Shown: positions 42,383 through 51,506, counted from the first letter of the stretch. The stretch is DNA of 52,277 nucleotides from Campylobacteraceae bacterium (GCA_027081065.1 JALWLW010000057.1:1-52277); one strand, 5' to 3'. Notes: generated by a model from the sequence alone, not told the origin. Numbers and translations are program-made.

Positions 42383-43864
42383 TTAGTAAAGACCTAAAGA
42401 TTGCATTGTAGCTACAGAAAGACCTGCAACTGGTAAACCTTTGGCTTTTTGGTAAGATCTAGTAGCTGATCTTGAAGCTGAGCCCCAAATTCCATCAATT
42501 GGACCATTGTAGTGACCAGCAGCTCTAAGTGCTTTTTGAACATTTTTAATCATTTCAGCATTCATGCTTGTTTTACAAACAATTGGAACCCATTTTGCAT
42601 AACCATCAGCAACCATTCTCTTTTTAGTTACTGTTTTATATGTAGCTGGGATTGCTATTCTTTTTTCACTAGCAGGAGTGATAAGTTTTTTAACCTTAAC
42701 AGTTGTGTATTTAGCTGGAGTAGAAACAACTTTTGTTCTTGCAGGAGTTGCTACAACTTTTTTAGAAACTTTATTGTATTGAGCAGGAGTAGCTGTTAAA
42801 CAAACTTTATTTCCTGTTGGTTTTGCAGAAGCAGAAAGTTTTGAACCAGCAGGAATTGCACCAGCACCAGCTCCACCACCATTAGCATTTGTTGCAGCAG
42901 CACCACCGGCAGCAGCCATACCTGTTGAACGTGCGTTTGAACAATTACTTGGGCTATTTGTCCAACCGTATTGACCATTAGCAACTTTTTGAGTTTTAGT
43001 TACAGTTTTATAAGTTGCTGGAACAGGGATAGTTTTGCTAGATGCTGGTGTTACTAATTGCTGAATATTTACTGTTTTGTATACAGGTGGAGTAGTTACT
43101 TTTCTTGTTGCTACTGGTTTAGCAACAACTTTTTTAGTTACTGTTTTGTATACAGCTGGAATTTCAACTAAACATACAACTTCTGATTGGTTACATCCTC
43201 TGTCACCACATTTTGTTTTTTTCCACTCTGTTCTAGCAGGAGAAACCATTACTCTTTCTCTTACAGTTTTGTATTGAGCTGGAGATTTAACAAGTTTTTC
43301 TGTACCTTCAGATACAAGAATTCTTTTAGTAACAGTTTTGTATTTAGCTGGAACAGCAACAACTCTTTCACTTGCTTCTGATGCTAATACTTTTTCAGTA
43401 ATTTTTTGATATTTTGCTGGAGCATAACATTCATAGAAACAAGTACCTGGTTGGGCAGAATCTGTTGGCATACCTGCAGCTTTTGCAGCATTCATTAGTG
43501 TATGAGATGCTTCAGGAGCATTTTTTCTTAAAGCAGTTCTCCATGCTCTAGTAGCTGGTTTAGCCAATACTCTTTCATAAACAGTTTTGTATTTAGCTGG
43601 GATAGTAACCGTTCTCTGTGTACCATCTGAAACTTTAATTTTTTCTGTAGTCCAACCGTATTTTGCTGGAATTACTTGAACTTTTTCACTTGCTTCTGAG
43701 GCTAATACTCTCTCTGTTGAAGTAGCATATTTAGCTGGGAAGAACGCTTTAGTAAAACATTGTCCTGGTTTTGCTGGTGGTAAATCATCATCACCTACTG
43801 CATTTGCTGATGTCACTACTGCTATTGCAATAAGTGATAATTTGAATGTATCTTTAATTGTCAT
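42383..43864 (-). CDS. Secreted protein with twelve 23-residue PAxY repeats and a peptidoglycan-binding domain
   Basis: The 493-residue protein has a signal peptide (KLSLIAIAVVTSANA), four blocks of three PAxY repeats, and a PG_binding_1-type C-terminal domain (about 434-493: MIKNVQKALRAAGHYNGPID, GIWGSASRSATRSYQKAKGL). The PAxY units begin at residues 43/66/89, 149/172/195, 236/259/282 and 360/383/406, so within each block the spacing is exactly 23. Each block is preceded 5-7 residues earlier by Cys (36, 142, 231, 355), and the last unit of each runs into a Trp-containing segment (AWRT, EWKK, YGWT, AKWV). Units look like PAKYKTVTKRILVSEGTEKL. A Gly/Ala-rich spacer lies at 316-340. It is probably a periplasmic or surface protein held to peptidoglycan. 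I do not recognise the repeat family. Confidence 0.8.
   Translation of the reverse strand: MTIKDTFKLSLIAIAVVTSANAVGDDDLPPAKPGQCFTKAFFPAKYATSTERVLASEASEKVQVIPAKYGWTTEKIKVSDGTQRTVTIPAKYKTVYERVLAKPATRAWRTALRKNAPEASHTLMNAAKAAGMPTDSAQPGTCFYECYAPAKYQKITEKVLASEASERVVAVPAKYKTVTKRILVSEGTEKLVKSPAQYKTVRERVMVSPARTEWKKTKCGDRGCNQSEVVCLVEIPAVYKTVTKKVVAKPVATRKVTTPPVYKTVNIQQLVTPASSKTIPVPATYKTVTKTQKVANGQYGWTNSPSNCSNARSTGMAAAGGAAATNANGGGAGAGAIPAGSKLSASAKPTGNKVCLTATPAQYNKVSKKVVATPARTKVVSTPAKYTTVKVKKLITPASEKRIAIPATYKTVTKKRMVADGYAKWVPIVCKTSMNAEMIKNVQKALRAAGHYNGPIDGIWGSASRSATRSYQKAKGLPVAGLSVATMQSLGLY
42575..43738 (-). repeat. Twelve tandem-type coding repeats, 69 bp each, in four triplets
   Basis: The codons for the PAxY repeats recur every 69 bp inside each triplet. 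The triplets are separated by unique spacers containing Cys, Trp or Gly/Ala-rich sequence. The units have diverged in DNA (CCAGCT and CCTGCT variants), arguing for old duplication under selection on the protein rather than recent slippage. Confidence 0.8.
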
Positions 43865-44069
43865 AATATTCTCCTATGTATTTATAATGCAAAAAATTAA
43901 CGCATGTCTTTATTATAAGTTAAATTAACTCATTCACAGCTTAAAATAAAAATAAATATTTATAAATTACTCAAAGAAAGAAAAAGTGAAAATTTAGTAC
44001 GCTTTTTAGTCTGTATCTATAATGTTTTTATTTGTTTTAATTATAGTATATTGAAGTAGCTTTTTATGA

Positions 44070-46265
44070 CTAAAAATATCTAAATGTAATGCAATTTTGT
44101 ATGATTTCTTTAGCATATTGAGTATGTTGGTAGTTAGATTTAAAATCTTTAATTGCTTCACGAAAATCTTGTGAAGCTTTGAGTAATTTTATTACTTGTT
44201 CTGTCCCATTATTTATAGTATTAAAATGTGGTATGACGCTTATTTTTTCATCTTGATATATAGACGTATTTATAAGTGCTTGATTAAATTTTATTTTTAA
44301 AAGTTGATAGGCTACTTTAGCTTTAAAATTTTCATTTTCCTTATGGTTTTTAAAGTTAGCATATTTTAATGCCAATTCATATTGATATTCAGCTTCAGAT
44401 AAATTTGTTGTTTTAGGAGGGATTTGATCTTTAGTGAGGTATGTATGTCTATAAAGAACTGAAGACATTGGAAAATTTCCAAACCAACTTTTATTGTATA
44501 GAGCATTAGCATAAAGAAAATGATCAGTAGCTGAGGAGGGCTTTCTCTTTAAAGCATTTTTTATACGTAATAGCGTCTCTACAAACTCTTTTTGAGAGTA
44601 GGTTGTTTTTGATTTCGTTCGGTTTGTGCCATTAATTGTAGCATTAAAAGGATTATAAGGGGTAAATAGATTTTCTTTAGGAATTTGACGTAGATAAAAT
44701 TGTGCTTCTTCAAAGTTATTCTCTTGTAGGTAGAGGGTTGCTTGTATTTTAGCTACATCTCCTCTTTTGAGTTTACTCATTGTTGTTTTAAAAACTTTTT
44801 CTTCAAAAAATGAACGTTTCTTTTTTGTAATATAGGCTTTAAAGCTGGAAGCACTTTCATAGGTTAGTGCTTTTAAAATTGTTTCTCTATAGTTATGATT
44901 TTGTGCAAAGAGCTTATTCATTATATTTTCAATGGGTTTGGCTGTATCAACAGTAGCGAGTTGTAGGGCTGTATAACGTAAAATAGAAGCTTGTTTCTTT
45001 TTTGAAAAATGAGGAAGCAGAGGTTTTAATTGTTGATAGAGGGCATACTGTTCTTCATTTGAACTTGATGAAAGTTGATGTAGCCCATAAATATAGGTGA
45101 GTAGTTTTGCATAGGGTTTTTGTTTATTATTAGCTAAATTACGTAAGGTAACTAAATCATGACGTTTAAGAGAATTATATTCTAAAATATTTAGATAAAG
45201 CTTTGAGTAAAGTGTAAAAAAAGTTTGTTTCTCTATTGTTTTAAGTATGTCTAAGTAATACTTTTTTTGTAATTTGTAACTCTTTATTTGATTTTTAAAA
45301 TATTTGTCAATTTTTCCAGAGTGAAGCATGATATTATAGCGTTTGTTTTGTAACTCTTGCATAATCATATAGCAAAGACGCTCAAACCAAACAGAATTTG
45401 GTGCAATCTTCGCAATACTTTTTAATTCATGTAGAGGGTTGTTTTCCCATTGCATTGCTCGTAGAAAATAATAAAGTGCTTGGGTTTCTTTGTCTGGAGT
45501 ACTCTTTAGTAAATTTTTCCATGATTCATCATTATTAATTTTAAAATCATAATATCCATAATGTGGATTTGTTTTATGGGTTGCGAATATTTTTGCATAG
45601 AGTTGATTAGCTTTTGTGTATTGGTGTAAATGTTGGTATGCTCCTGCAACAAGTGCTACTATCCACTCTTTGACGACACTTTGCTCATCAATAATTAATG
45701 TATTGTCAGCATAAATATTTAAAAGTTTATGATATTCACCATGATGATGATAGAGTCGCATAAGTAAATAGAGATAACGCTCTTTTAAGAAAGGTTGCTT
45801 CTCTAGTTTAAAGAGTTTCAGTCCTTCATTTATTGCTTTTTTATAATTTTTGTTTTCATTGTTTTGAGCAAGTTGATTTTGTTGGTCTAAAAAATTAATA
45901 TATTTTGCAAAGTTTGGATATTGATGACTCTTTTTATATTCTTTTGCACTTTTTTGAATGGCATTTTGACCATAAAAAAGATTTTCAATCTCTTTTAACT
46001 TCATAGTATTGTTAAAATAGCTTTTCCATGCTTTGATGTTGGCTTCTTTTTTTATTTTTTTATAGTATGTAAAACGTGTATGATGAGCAGAATATGAGCC
46101 TGAAAGTTTATAAAGAGGATTGTCTCGATCAATGTTAACCATGTCTGGGTCAGTAAAGTTATAGTATTCATTTTTAATGAACATCTCATGATGTGTTCCA
46201 GCACAAGAAAAAAGTTGTGTTGTAAGCATATTTAGAAAGATGATTGTTATTAAAACTGGTTTCAT
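44070..46265 (-). CDS. Large helical-repeat lipoprotein, function unknown
   Basis: From the ATG at 46265 the protein has 731 residues and a lipoprotein signal peptide (KPVLITIIFLNMLTTQLFSC; lipobox LFSC). A short N-terminal part (NPLYKLSGSYSAHHTRFTYY, AWKSYFNNTMKLKEIENLFY) is followed by a long series of helical, TPR/SEL-like segments (KKAINEGLKLFKLEKQPFL, YLLMRLYHHHGEYHKLLNIY, NFEEAQFYLRQIPKENLF). The chosen start lies two bases after the stop of the upstream 123-residue gene; a longer frame to 46328 would overlap it. It is probably an envelope-anchored scaffold. No enzymatic motif is seen. Confidence 0.6.
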   Translation of the reverse strand: MKPVLITIIFLNMLTTQLFSCAGTHHEMFIKNEYYNFTDPDMVNIDRDNPLYKLSGSYSAHHTRFTYYKKIKKEANIKAWKSYFNNTMKLKEIENLFYGQNAIQKSAKEYKKSHQYPNFAKYINFLDQQNQLAQNNENKNYKKAINEGLKLFKLEKQPFLKERYLYLLMRLYHHHGEYHKLLNIYADNTLIIDEQSVVKEWIVALVAGAYQHLHQYTKANQLYAKIFATHKTNPHYGYYDFKINNDESWKNLLKSTPDKETQALYYFLRAMQWENNPLHELKSIAKIAPNSVWFERLCYMIMQELQNKRYNIMLHSGKIDKYFKNQIKSYKLQKKYYLDILKTIEKQTFFTLYSKLYLNILEYNSLKRHDLVTLRNLANNKQKPYAKLLTYIYGLHQLSSSSNEEQYALYQQLKPLLPHFSKKKQASILRYTALQLATVDTAKPIENIMNKLFAQNHNYRETILKALTYESASSFKAYITKKKRSFFEEKVFKTTMSKLKRGDVAKIQATLYLQENNFEEAQFYLRQIPKENLFTPYNPFNATINGTNRTKSKTTYSQKEFVETLLRIKNALKRKPSSATDHFLYANALYNKSWFGNFPMSSVLYRHTYLTKDQIPPKTTNLSEAEYQYELALKYANFKNHKENENFKAKVAYQLLKIKFNQALINTSIYQDEKISVIPHFNTINNGTEQVIKLLKASQDFREAIKDFKSNYQHTQYAKEIIQNCITFRYF

Positions 46266-46266
46266 T

Positions 46267-46638
46267 TTAACCCCAATCTTGATTTTTACTTTTATGTTTA
46301 TGCTTCTCTTTTTTGTAAGAAGTCCCATTTTTAAGTTTTTGAAGTCGGTTAAGTAGGGTCATGTTGGCATCACGAATATCATTTAAAATAAATTCATTTT
46401 CCACTTCAAGGGTGAGTCTGTCAATATAGGCTTTCATTTGATGATGATACTCTGAATTGAGTTGAATTTCAACTTGTTCATCAAGCTTTTTTTTAAGTTC
46501 TTTAAATTTTTTTAAAAATTGTTCTTGTGTTGTCTCTTCATCTCGAAACATTTTAAAAAGATTTTTAGTTACTTTTTCTAAAAAGGTAATGTAGCGTTGA
46601 CGTTGGTATTTCTCTATTTGTTTGTCTGTGTATCTCAT
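46267..46638 (-). CDS. Small basic coiled-coil protein, function unknown
   Basis: The 123-residue protein is predicted helical with heptad-like charge patterns (EQFLKKFKELKKKLDEQVEI, TLEVENEFILNDIRDANMTL) and a Lys/His-rich tail (KKEKHKHKSKNQDWG). There is no signal peptide. It is followed immediately by the large lipoprotein gene and likely shares its promoter. I recognise no family. Confidence 0.5.
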   Translation of the reverse strand: MRYTDKQIEKYQRQRYITFLEKVTKNLFKMFRDEETTQEQFLKKFKELKKKLDEQVEIQLNSEYHHQMKAYIDRLTLEVENEFILNDIRDANMTLLNRLQKLKNGTSYKKEKHKHKSKNQDWG

Positions 46639-46693
46639 TGAGGATATTATAGCGTAAAGTTAAAAAGAGTAGAGAATGCTTGTTGAAGAAGTT

Positions 46694-46714
46694 TCTCACC
46701 TATAAAAGGTGAGA
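46694..46714. terminator. Hairpin downstream of tpx
   Basis: TCTCACCT (46694-46701) pairs perfectly with AGGTGAGA (46707-46714) around five bases, just after the tpx stop. No T-run follows; weak terminator at best. Confidence 0.45.
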
Positions 46715-46722
46715 GTTTGTGA

Positions 46723-47238
46723 CTAACAAGCAGCTTTTGCAGCAGCAAGTGCTTCGTCGTAGTTAGGTTCTTCTGTAATTTCTGGAACAGTTTGTTTGTA
46801 AGCAACTTTTCCATCTTTACCAATTACAAAGATAACTCTAGCAGTTACACCAGCTAAAGGACCATCAGCTAAAAGAACACCATAAGCATTTGCAAAATCT
46901 TTATTTCTAAAGTCTGAACATACTTTAATGCTTTCAACACCTTCAGCACCACACCATCTAGCAGCTGCAAATGGTAAGTCCATAGAAACAGTAATGATTT
47001 CTACGCCATCAAGTCCAGCAGCTTCTGTGTTAAATCTTTTAGTCTCAATGCTACATACACCTGTGTCAAGTGATGGTACTGCAACTACCAATTGAACTTT
47101 ACCCTCTCCACCAATTTGCTCATCTTGAAGCATTGGATTACAGTTTACTACTGTAGTTACTGGTGCTGTGTCACCTACGTTAATTTCTGTACCTACTAGG
47201 TTACAAACGATATCATTTTTAAATGTTACTGTTGCCAT
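46723..47238 (-). CDS. tpx: Thiol peroxidase (atypical 2-Cys peroxiredoxin)
   Basis: Tpx reduces hydroperoxides using thioredoxin. The 171-residue protein has the peroxidatic Cys62 in PSLDTGVCSIETKRF and the resolving Cys96 in AARWCGAEG, with the family's FKNDIVCNLVGTEINVGDTAP opening shape. It is monocistronic and divergent from the nucleotide-sugar operon. Confidence 0.95.
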   Translation of the reverse strand: MATVTFKNDIVCNLVGTEINVGDTAPVTTVVNCNPMLQDEQIGGEGKVQLVVAVPSLDTGVCSIETKRFNTEAAGLDGVEIITVSMDLPFAAARWCGAEGVESIKVCSDFRNKDFANAYGVLLADGPLAGVTARVIFVIGKDGKVAYKQTVPEITEEPNYDEALAAAKAAC

Positions 47239-47337
47239 TTTAAATCCTTATTTTTAAATATTTTGTGATTATAGTTAAATAGGATAAATTTTGTATGAAT
47301 TTGATTTGTTTGTTCAATAAATTTAAGTTTAAATTTT

Positions 47338-47377
47338 TTAGTTATTTTTAGTTATTTTTAGTTGTTTTAGGGTAGAA
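47338..47377 (+). promoter_or_regulatory. Periodic T-tract promoter of the nucleotide-sugar operon
   Basis: A 10-bp unit GTTATTTTTA occurs at 47341-47350 and 47351-47360, followed by the variant GTTGTTTTAG (47361-47370), then TAGAAT at 47372-47377 as a -10 hexamer, about 30 bp before the wecC ATG. T-tracts in phase with the helical turn replace the -35 box in the Campylobacter RpoD promoter model, so this is a good promoter by that model. Confidence 0.6.
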
Positions 47378-47408
47378 TAACTTCAACAAATAAATACTTG
47401 GATATAGA

Positions 47409-48599
47409 ATGAAGAAAATATGCGTAATAGGTTTGGGTTATATAGGTTTGCCAACAGCAGCATTATTGGCAAATAAAGGGTATGATGTTCATGGTGTAGA
47501 TGTTGTTCAATCAACAGTAGATACAATTAATAGAGGTGAAATTCATATTGTTGAGCCAGAGCTTGATACCTTTGTTCAAGCAGCAGTTAAGAGTGAAAAG
47601 TTAAAAGCCAATACAACTCCTGTAGAGGCTGATGTCTTTATTATTGCTGTTCCTACCCCTTTTCATGAGGGGTTTGTCCCTAATATTGACTATGTTGTTT
47701 CAGCTACTAAAGCAATTGCTCCTTATCTCAAAGATGAAAATATTGTAATTTTAGAATCAACTTCTCCTGTTGGAACAACTAATAAGGTTGAAGAGGTGTT
47801 AAAAGAGGAGGGAGTTGATACCTCTAGAATCTATATTACACACTGTCCTGAGCGAGTACTACCTGGGCAGATTATGCGTGAGTTGGTAGAGAATGATAGA
47901 ATAGTAGGAGGAACAACTCCTGAGGCAACCCGAAAAACAGTAGAGTTTTATAAAACTTTTGTTGATGGCGAGGTTCTCTCAACCGATGCTAAAACAGCAG
48001 AGATGGCAAAACTAACAGAGAACTCATTTAGAGATACAAACATCGCTTTTGCAAATGAACTCTCTATTTTATGTGATAAGTTTGGTATTGATGTATGGGA
48101 GTTAATCTCTTTAACCAATCGACACCCTAGAGTAAATGTTCTAAACCCTGGAGCAGGAGTTGGAGGACATTGTATTGCTGTAGATCCTTGGTTTATTGTT
48201 CATGCAGGTGGTGAAGATGCGAAGATGATTCGTACAGCACGAGAGGTAAATACCTATAAGACAGAGTGGGTAATAGAGAAGATTAAAAATGAAGCTCTAA
48301 AATTTGAACAGGAGCATGGTCGAAAAGCAAAAGTTGCTTGTATGGGATTGGCATTTAAACCAAATATTGATGACTTAAGAGAGTCTCCAGCTCTCTATAT
48401 TACAAGACGTTTAATTGCAGATGGGTTAGAGATATTAGCTGTTGAACCAAATATTGACCATTTTTCTGAATTTGATGTTGTTGATTATAAGGAAGCAGTC
48501 AAAGATGCTGATGTTGTTGCTTTTTTAGTGGGGCATAAAGAGTTTTGTGGATTAGAGGTTACTACTAATTTAGACTTTTGTGGAGTGTTGAACTCATGA
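47409..48599 (+). CDS. wecC: UDP-N-acetyl-D-mannosamine dehydrogenase-type nucleotide-sugar dehydrogenase
   Basis: The 396-residue protein is a UDP-glucose/GDP-mannose dehydrogenase family member. It has the NAD-binding GLGYIGLPTAALLANKGY, the VPTPFHEGFVPNIDYV loop, STSPVGTTNKVEEVL, THCPERVLPGQIMRELVEND and the catalytic Cys255 in GAGVGGHCIAVDPWFI. The NRHPRVNVLNPGAGVGG stretch is typical of WecC, which makes UDP-ManNAc-uronic acid for surface polysaccharides. No wecB epimerase gene is visible in the window. It leads the plus-strand operon and overlaps the next gene by 4 bp. Confidence 0.9.
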   Translation: MKKICVIGLGYIGLPTAALLANKGYDVHGVDVVQSTVDTINRGEIHIVEPELDTFVQAAVKSEKLKANTTPVEADVFIIAVPTPFHEGFVPNIDYVVSATKAIAPYLKDENIVILESTSPVGTTNKVEEVLKEEGVDTSRIYITHCPERVLPGQIMRELVENDRIVGGTTPEATRKTVEFYKTFVDGEVLSTDAKTAEMAKLTENSFRDTNIAFANELSILCDKFGIDVWELISLTNRHPRVNVLNPGAGVGGHCIAVDPWFIVHAGGEDAKMIRTAREVNTYKTEWVIEKIKNEALKFEQEHGRKAKVACMGLAFKPNIDDLRESPALYITRRLIADGLEILAVEPNIDHFSEFDVVDYKEAVKDADVVAFLVGHKEFCGLEVTTNLDFCGVLNS

Positions 48600-49789
48600 G
48601 TAGAAAGATATTGAATCTAATAGGACGAGATGAAGAACTCTTTTTAAAAGATATTGAAAATCATAATAAAAAGTTAAAAGAGATAGTCTCCTCTTCATCT
48701 TTTTTAGTAATAGGTGGAGCAGGTTCAATAGGTCAAGCTGTTACAAAAGAGATATTTAAACGAAATCCTAAAAAGCTTCATGTTGTGGATATTAGTGAAA
48801 ATAATATGGTAGAGTTAGTTCGAGATATAAGAAGCTCTTTTGGTTATATAGATGGAGAGTTTAAAACATTTGCTTTAGATATTGGCTCATTAGAGTATGA
48901 TGCCTTTATTAAGAGTGATGGTAAGTATGACTATGTGTTAAATCTTTCTGCATTAAAACATGTTCGAAGTGAAAAAGACCCCTATACACTTATGCGTATG
49001 ATTGAGACAAATATCTTTAATACCGATAAGACACTACAACAATCTATAGAAAATGGTGTCAAAAAATATTTTTGTGTCTCAACAGACAAGGCTGCGAATC
49101 CTGTTAATATGATGGGGGCAAGTAAGCGAATTATGGAGATGTTTGTTCATAGAAAATCAAAAGATATTAACGTCTCTATGGCTAGATTTGCCAATGTTGC
49201 TTTTTCTGATGGTTCACTACTTCATGGTTTTAACCAACGAATACAAAAACTCCAACCCATTGTTGCACCCAATGATATTAAACGATACTTTGTAACACCA
49301 CAAGAGAGTGGAGAGCTTTGTTTGATGTCTTGTATCTTTGGAGAAAATAGAGATATATTTTTTCCAAAGCTAAGTGAACAACTCAACTTAATCTCTTTTG
49401 CTGATATTGCCATAAAATATCTTGAAAATTTAGGCTATGAGCCTTATCTATGCAAAGATGAAGATGAGGCTAGAGCATTAGCTAAAACATTGCCAAAAGA
49501 AGGAAAATACCCTTGTCTCTTTACTGCTAGTGATACAACAGGAGAGAAAGATTTTGAGGAGTTCTTTACCGATAGTGAAACCTTGGATATGGAGAGTTTT
49601 ATAAATCTTGGTGTAATTAAAAATGAAGTTGATTTCGATGAAGAGAAGTTAAACAGTTTTGAGAAAACAATAAAGAGTTATAAAGAGAGTCTCTCTTGGA
49701 ACAAAGAGGAGATAGTAGAAGAGTTTTTCAAACTTATTCCTGATTTTGGTCATAAAGAGACAGGAAAATATTTAGATGAAAAGATGTAA
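48596..49789 (+). CDS. LegB-like nucleotide-sugar 4,6-dehydratase (SDR, CapD-type)
   Basis: The ATG at 48596 forms an ATGA overlap with wecC and gives 397 residues; an in-frame TTG at 48578 is less likely. Domains: N-terminal extension, NAD-binding VIGGAGSIGQAVTKEIF, NLSALKHVRSEKDPY, STDKAANPVNMMGASKR (active-site region of the 4,6-dehydratases, with Met in place of the usual Tyr), MARFANVAFSDGSL and a long C-terminal part. It probably dehydrates UDP- or GDP-GlcNAc as the first step of bacillosamine/legionaminic-type sugar synthesis. The next genes support legionaminic acid; a CapD-type capsule role is an alternative. Confidence 0.75.
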   Translation: MSRKILNLIGRDEELFLKDIENHNKKLKEIVSSSSFLVIGGAGSIGQAVTKEIFKRNPKKLHVVDISENNMVELVRDIRSSFGYIDGEFKTFALDIGSLEYDAFIKSDGKYDYVLNLSALKHVRSEKDPYTLMRMIETNIFNTDKTLQQSIENGVKKYFCVSTDKAANPVNMMGASKRIMEMFVHRKSKDINVSMARFANVAFSDGSLLHGFNQRIQKLQPIVAPNDIKRYFVTPQESGELCLMSCIFGENRDIFFPKLSEQLNLISFADIAIKYLENLGYEPYLCKDEDEARALAKTLPKEGKYPCLFTASDTTGEKDFEEFFTDSETLDMESFINLGVIKNEVDFDEEKLNSFEKTIKSYKESLSWNKEEIVEEFFKLIPDFGHKETGKYLDEKM

Positions 49790-49791
49790 AG

Positions 49792-50934
49792 ATGTATAGA
49801 GATACTGTTGATTTTATTCAAAATATCTATAATACCAAAGAGTTCTTACCTCTTCATGAGCCAAGATTTATTGGCAATGAAAAGAAGTATGTAAATGAAG
49901 CAATAGACTCTACTTTTGTCTCTAGTGTTGGAAAGTATGTAACTCAGTTTGAAGAGATGATGGCAGAGTTTGTAGGGGCAAAATATGCAGTAGCAACCTC
50001 TAATGGAACTTCTGCTTTGCATATTGGGTTAAAGCTTATAGGAGTAGATGAATCGTCTGAAGTAATTACTCAACCTCTTACTTTTATAGCTACTGCTAAT
50101 GCTATTGCTTACTGTAATGCTAAACCAATATTTGTTGATGTAGATAGAGATACTTTAGGACTCTCTCCATCTAAATTAGAAGAGTTTTTAGAAGAGTTTG
50201 CTTTTGTAAATGAAGAGAATGAGTGTATCAATAAATCTACAAATAGAGTCATTAAAGCGTGTGTTCCAATGCACACCTTTGGACACCCTTGTAAGATAGA
50301 TGAGATTATAGAGGTTTGTCAAAGATACAATATTGAAGTGGTAGAAGATTCTGCTGAGAGTTTAGGTTCATACTATAAAGGTACACATACAGGAACTTTT
50401 GGAAAAGTAGGCGTTTTCTCTTTTAATGGAAATAAGATTATCACCACAGGTGGTGGAGGTATGATAGTAACTGATGATGAAGTTTTAGCTAAGAGAGCTA
50501 AACACATTACCACTACAGCAAAAGTGGCTCACCCATATGAGTATATTCATGATGAAGTGGGTTATAACTACCGTTTAACTAATCTTGCTGCTGCTATGGG
50601 TGTAGCACAGATGGAGAGCTTAGAGCTTTTTATAGAGAAACAGCGAGAATTAGCTCATAAGTATCAAGAGTTTTTTAAAGGTTTAGAGATAGAGTTTATA
50701 ACTGAACCACAAGAGGCTAAATCTAACTATTGGCTTAATGCAGTTGTCTTAAAAGATAGAGAGCAGAGAGATGAATTTTTAAAATATACTAATGATAATG
50801 GAGTAATGACCCGTTCTATTTGGCGACTTATGAGTAAGTTAGAGATGTTTAAAGACTCTCAATGTGGAGATTTGTCAAATGCTCAGTGGTTGGAAGATAG
50901 AGTTGTGAATATTTCTAGTTCGGTGATATTGTGA
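49792..50934 (+). CDS. LegC-family PLP-dependent sugar aminotransferase
   Basis: The 380-residue DegT/DnrJ/EryC1-family protein contains ATSNGTSALHIGLKLIGV, QPLTFIATANAIAYCNAKP, VVEDSAESLGSYYKG and the PLP lysine Lys215 in FNGNKIITTGGGG, then NYRLTNLAAAMGVAQ. It aminates the 4-keto sugar from the preceding dehydratase, as LegC does in legionaminic acid synthesis. It starts two bases after the dehydratase stop and touches the next gene (TGATG). Confidence 0.85.
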   Translation: MYRDTVDFIQNIYNTKEFLPLHEPRFIGNEKKYVNEAIDSTFVSSVGKYVTQFEEMMAEFVGAKYAVATSNGTSALHIGLKLIGVDESSEVITQPLTFIATANAIAYCNAKPIFVDVDRDTLGLSPSKLEEFLEEFAFVNEENECINKSTNRVIKACVPMHTFGHPCKIDEIIEVCQRYNIEVVEDSAESLGSYYKGTHTGTFGKVGVFSFNGNKIITTGGGGMIVTDDEVLAKRAKHITTTAKVAHPYEYIHDEVGYNYRLTNLAAAMGVAQMESLELFIEKQRELAHKYQEFFKGLEIEFITEPQEAKSNYWLNAVVLKDREQRDEFLKYTNDNGVMTRSIWRLMSKLEMFKDSQCGDLSNAQWLEDRVVNISSSVIL

Positions 50935-51506
50935 TGAAAGAGATTCTTTTAGTTGGTGGTGGTGGTCACTGTAAATCTGTGATAGATGTTATAGAGCAAG
51001 AGGGTAACTACACTATAGTAGGTATTGTAGATAAAAAAGAGTTAATAGGTCAAGAGGTTTTAGGCTATAAGGTAATAGGCTGTGATGATGATTTAGAAGA
51101 GCTATTTTTAAAATATAAATATGCCCTTGTAACAGTGGGACAGATACAATCAAATACTCTAAGAGTAAAACTTTTTACTGTTTTAAAAAAGATTGGTTAT
51201 GAACTACCTGTCATTGTATCTCCGTTGGCGTATGTCTCAAAACATGCAAAAGTAGAAGAGGGAACAGTTGTTCTTCATAATGCTTTAGTTAATGCAAATG
51301 CTACTGTTGGAGCAAATTGTATTGTTAACACTAAAGCTTTAATTGAACATGATGCAACTATTGAGGAGCATTGTCACATCTCTACAGCTACGGTCATTAA
51401 TGGAGGTGTTGTTGTAAAAGCTAACAGTTTTGTAGGGAGTAATGCAACAACGAAAGAGTATATTGTACTCGATGGATTTAATAGAGCAGGAGCGTTACTT
51501 AAATGA
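50934..51506 (+). CDS. NeuD/PglD-like sugar O/N-acetyltransferase
   Basis: The 190-residue protein has an N-terminal Rossmann-like part (ILLVGGGGHCKSVIDVIEQE, IVGIVDKKELIG) and a C-terminal left-handed beta-helix with hexapeptide repeats (VEEGTVVLHNALVNANATVG, ANCIVNTKALIEHDATIEEH). This is the PglD/NeuD/LegH architecture that acetylates amino sugars. The His in IEHDATIEEH is the likely general base by family knowledge. The ATG at 50934 overlaps the LegC stop by one base; a GTG three bases earlier is possible. It overlaps the synthase by 4 bp. Confidence 0.85.
   Translation: MKEILLVGGGGHCKSVIDVIEQEGNYTIVGIVDKKELIGQEVLGYKVIGCDDDLEELFLKYKYALVTVGQIQSNTLRVKLFTVLKKIGYELPVIVSPLAYVSKHAKVEEGTVVLHNALVNANATVGANCIVNTKALIEHDATIEEHCHISTATVINGGVVVKANSFVGSNATTKEYIVLDGFNRAGALLK

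Noticed and set aside
42512..43381. Several plus-strand frames opposite the PAxY repeat protein
   Set aside because: They mirror the repeats (Cys/Ser/Phe-rich), have no ribosome-binding sites and are artefacts of the repeated codons.
46265..46328. Longer start for the large lipoprotein
   Set aside because: The extra 21 residues are Lys-rich and precede the signal peptide, and they overlap the 123-residue gene; the start at 46265 puts the lipobox at the right distance.
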